From assembly GCF_009729855.1 (NCBI RefSeq), contig NZ_WODA01000025.1, forward strand, positions 682,001 through 746,000: a stretch of DNA of 64,000 bases, written 5' to 3'. The position numbers and the translations under genes are program-made. Source of the stretch: Agromyces luteolus. Its GTDB lineage: Bacteria; Actinomycetota; Actinomycetes; Actinomycetales; Microbacteriaceae. Shown piece by piece: positions 62,444-64,000 of the stretch. The notes under the pieces are model-generated. The model saw only the letters and a list, made by a program, of their open reading frames with translations. It searched no databases and was not told the DNA's origin. The first letter of the stretch is position 1; every line of letters begins with the position of its first letter.

Positions 62444-63037
62444 ATGCTCCGACGACTCGCCTCCCGCGTCTACTGGGCCTTCAGCAGGTGGTCGCTCGCG
62501 GGCGAGGCCGCACCGGGCCGGCCGTCCGTGCTGATCGGCGCCCCGCACACGTCGAACTGGGACTTCGTGCTGATGCTCGCCATCGCCTGGCACTACGGCA
62601 TCGACGTCCGCTGGCTCGGCAAGAAGAGCCTGTTCCGCGGATGGCGCGGCCCGATCATGCGACGCCTCGGCGGCATCCCCGTCGACCGCGACGACCCGAG
62701 TCGCGTCGTCGGCGAGGTCGTGGGTCGGATCCGGGCGGGCGAGGTGTTCGGCCTCGTCGTGACGCCGGACGGCACGCGCGGCTCGAACGCGTACTGGAAG
62801 TCGGGCTTCTACCGCATCGCCCGGGAGACGGGCATGCCGGTGACGCTCGGGTTCGTCGACCGCACGACGATGACGACGGGCCTCGGCCCGACGTTCGAAC
62901 TCACGGGCGACGTGGCCTCCGACATGGACCGCATCCGGGCGTTCTACGCCGACAAGGCGGGCGTGCGCCCCGAGCTGCGCACGGAGCCCCGCCTGCGGAA
63001 CGAGCCGAGCGACGACGCCACGGCCGGACTCGGCTGA
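62444..63037 (+). CDS. 1-acyl-glycerol-3-phosphate acyltransferase-like protein
   Basis: A 197-residue small PlsC-family acyltransferase. The catalytic motif HTSNWD (HX4D) lies at about 35, and the glycerophosphate-binding motif is VTPDGTRGS. No obvious membrane helix besides an amphipathic N-terminus. Sequence belongs to the short lysophospholipid acyltransferase/GNAT-unrelated group common in actinobacteria. Acceptor not determined. Leaderless promoter; single gene. Confidence 0.83.
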   Translation: MLRRLASRVYWAFSRWSLAGEAAPGRPSVLIGAPHTSNWDFVLMLAIAWHYGIDVRWLGKKSLFRGWRGPIMRRLGGIPVDRDDPSRVVGEVVGRIRAGEVFGLVVTPDGTRGSNAYWKSGFYRIARETGMPVTLGFVDRTTMTTGLGPTFELTGDVASDMDRIRAFYADKAGVRPELRTEPRLRNEPSDDATAGLG

Positions 63038-63100
63038 CATCCGACCGGCCGACGCCCGGTCGGGCCGGCCGCCCGGCTCGGCCCTCCGCCGCCCCGCGTC

Positions 63101-63310
63101 CTACTCCTCGAGTCGGAACCCGACCTTCAGCGTGACCTGGAAGTGCGCGACCCCGCCGTCCTCCACGACGCCCCGGGTCGAGACGACCTCGAACCAGTCG
63201 ACGTGACGCAACGTCGAGGTCGCTCGCGCGATGGCGTTGCGGATGGCGGTGTCGGTGCCCTCCGGCGAACTCCCGACGATCTCGGTGACTCGGTAGACGT
63301 GATCGCTCAT
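63101..63310 (-). CDS. Dodecin family flavin-binding protein
   Basis: A 69-residue protein that assembles into a hollow dodecamer storing flavin and CoA. The pattern [32 protein letters not shown] (with the flavin-stacking Trp39) and [16 protein letters not shown] is complete. Starts ATG 63310; -10 TAGGGT lies about 40 nt upstream. Short single-gene transcript. Confidence 0.96.
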   Translation of the reverse strand: MSDHVYRVTEIVGSSPEGTDTAIRNAIARATSTLRHVDWFEVVSTRGVVEDGGVAHFQVTLKVGFRLEE

Positions 63311-63351
63311 GTGCCTCGGCTCCCCCTCCCGCACCGGCGCGGGATGCCTCG

Positions 63352-63357
63352 ACCCTA
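63352..63357 (-). promoter_or_regulatory. -10 element of the dodecin gene
   Basis: TAGGGT on the minus strand, about 42 nt before the ATG. Confidence 0.4.
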
Positions 63358-63405
63358 GCCGCATCGCCGGGGCGCCGACAGGTCGGCCGGTCGCGCGCGT
63401 GCGGG

Positions 63406-64000
63406 CTATCCCATGGAGAAGTCGAGTCGCTCGTCGGCGACCGCGACGACCGACCACGCACCGCCGTCGGAGTCCGTGAACTCGAACGCCGGGACGACCA
63501 GCACGCTGCCGTCGGGCTGCCATTGGCTCGCGAGTCCGAGCCGTGCCTCGACGATGTCGACGTCGTTCACCGGCCACGAGAGCGGGGTGCCGGCCGACGG
63601 GACGGCCGGCGGGTCGGTCGGCGGCACCCACTCCGCGACCTCGTCGCTCGCCTGCTCGCGCACCGCGAAGGGCATGATCGTCATCTGCGCGCCGAACCGG
63701 GGGTCCGAGAGCCGTTCGAACGCCTCCTGCTCGCTGACGACCGGGTAGTCGCCGAGCGGAACGAGCTCGGCGAGCGCGCCGTACGCGCTGTACAGGCCGT
63801 CGTCCGTGACCTCGACCGACCAGCCGGTGTCGATGCGCTGCCCGTCGACCACCGGCCACGCGGAGGCCGTGCGCGTCACCGCGCCCTCCCACGTCTCGGA
63901 GGAGAACTCGTACGCGCCCGGGTCGCGGCCCGCCGACGCGAGCAGGTCGCGCAGCGCGTCGATCGCGGCATCCTCGCTCGGGATGTCGCCGGACGGCTCG
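63406..64000 (-). CDS. Unknown protein, 3' part (5' end outside window)
   Basis: Open reading frame without stop from the window edge, at least 197 residues. The visible part ([37 protein letters not shown], and [18 protein letters not shown]) is a secreted-type beta-rich domain that resembles actinobacterial predicted lipoproteins and has no known function. The GTG at 63879 that might look like a start is internal, since coding sequence continues in frame to the edge. The signal peptide, if any, is outside. Confidence 0.78.
   Translation of the reverse strand, partial: EPSGDIPSEDAAIDALRDLLASAGRDPGAYEFSSETWEGAVTRTASAWPVVDGQRIDTGWSVEVTDDGLYSAYGALAELVPLGDYPVVSEQEAFERLSDPRFGAQMTIMPFAVREQASDEVAEWVPPTDPPAVPSAGTPLSWPVNDVDIVEARLGLASQWQPDGSVLVVPAFEFTDSDGGAWSVVAVADERLDFSMG

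Noticed and set aside
63406-63879. Treating this gene as complete with a start at 63879
   Set aside because: The frame stays open to the window edge with normal coding composition and continuous sense, so the GTG is internal.

Overview
The window is very GC-rich (around 70% by eye). It carries actinobacterial-type DapD, DapE, DapC, TatB, DUF3117, 7Fe ferredoxin and NrtR genes. Together with many TANNNT -10 elements placed directly in front of start codons, this points to a high-GC actinobacterium, most likely Microbacteriaceae (an Agromyces/Microbacterium/Leifsonia relative). The genus cannot be fixed from sequence alone. It looks like ordinary chromosome: no IS element, prophage, tRNA, rRNA or CRISPR array was recognised.

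Layout. 1-9.3 kb: 3' part of a DEAD-box helicase, a PHP phosphoesterase, an EEP-family hydrolase, aminopeptidase P, a PGPGW membrane protein, a YflT-like stress protein, then a tightly overlapping MgtE-N/CBS - DUF1003 - Mrp operon. 9.3-15.9 kb is a more variable stretch: a lipoprotein, a tocopherol-cyclase-like protein, a PLP decarboxylase coupled to an MFS_2 symporter, and a succinate-semialdehyde dehydrogenase. 15.9-20.8 kb: tatB, an O-methyltransferase, DUF3117, a PIG-V-like glycosyltransferase, and divergent dapE/dapD. 20.9-27.5 kb: penicillin-acylase-type hydrolase, an Lrp regulator divergent from ornithine cyclodeaminase and a CtlX-like citrulline hydrolase, and citrate synthase. 27.7-39.9 kb: dapC, ferredoxin, a small membrane protein, a lipoprotein, an enoyl-CoA hydratase, an M23 peptidase, typA and a peptide ABC transporter. 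39.9-46.3 kb: a CPBP protease, small proteins, and the glycine cleavage operon gcvT-gcvH-gcvP behind a tandem glycine riboswitch. 46.4-52.3 kb: the NAD operon nrtR-nadA-nadB-nadC-cysteine desulfurase. 52.3-64 kb: a drug-efflux MFS, a VWA protein, an FeS photolyase, a LON-domain protein, an Fpg/Nei glycosylase, a MarR/zinc-ribbon divergent pair, an acyltransferase, dodecin and a truncated gene at the edge.

How the genes work together. dapC, dapD and dapE supply three steps of the succinylase route to diaminopimelate/lysine. CtlX and ornithine cyclodeaminase would take citrulline to ornithine and then proline. The gcv genes degrade glycine under riboswitch control. The nad genes make NAD from aspartate under NrtR, with a cysteine desulfurase that can mature the NadA cluster.

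The most unusual signals lie in non-coding or DNA-level structure. They are: a nested palindrome pair inside nadB; a 39-bp palindromic element in the linker of the glycine riboswitch, with a likely relative 5' of gcvP; a back-to-back leaderless MarR promoter with one 18-bp operator; a triplicated 20-bp 3' end of the M23 gene; an over-represented GGATGCC word; and at least fifteen apparently leaderless promoters. No clearly new multi-gene system was found.
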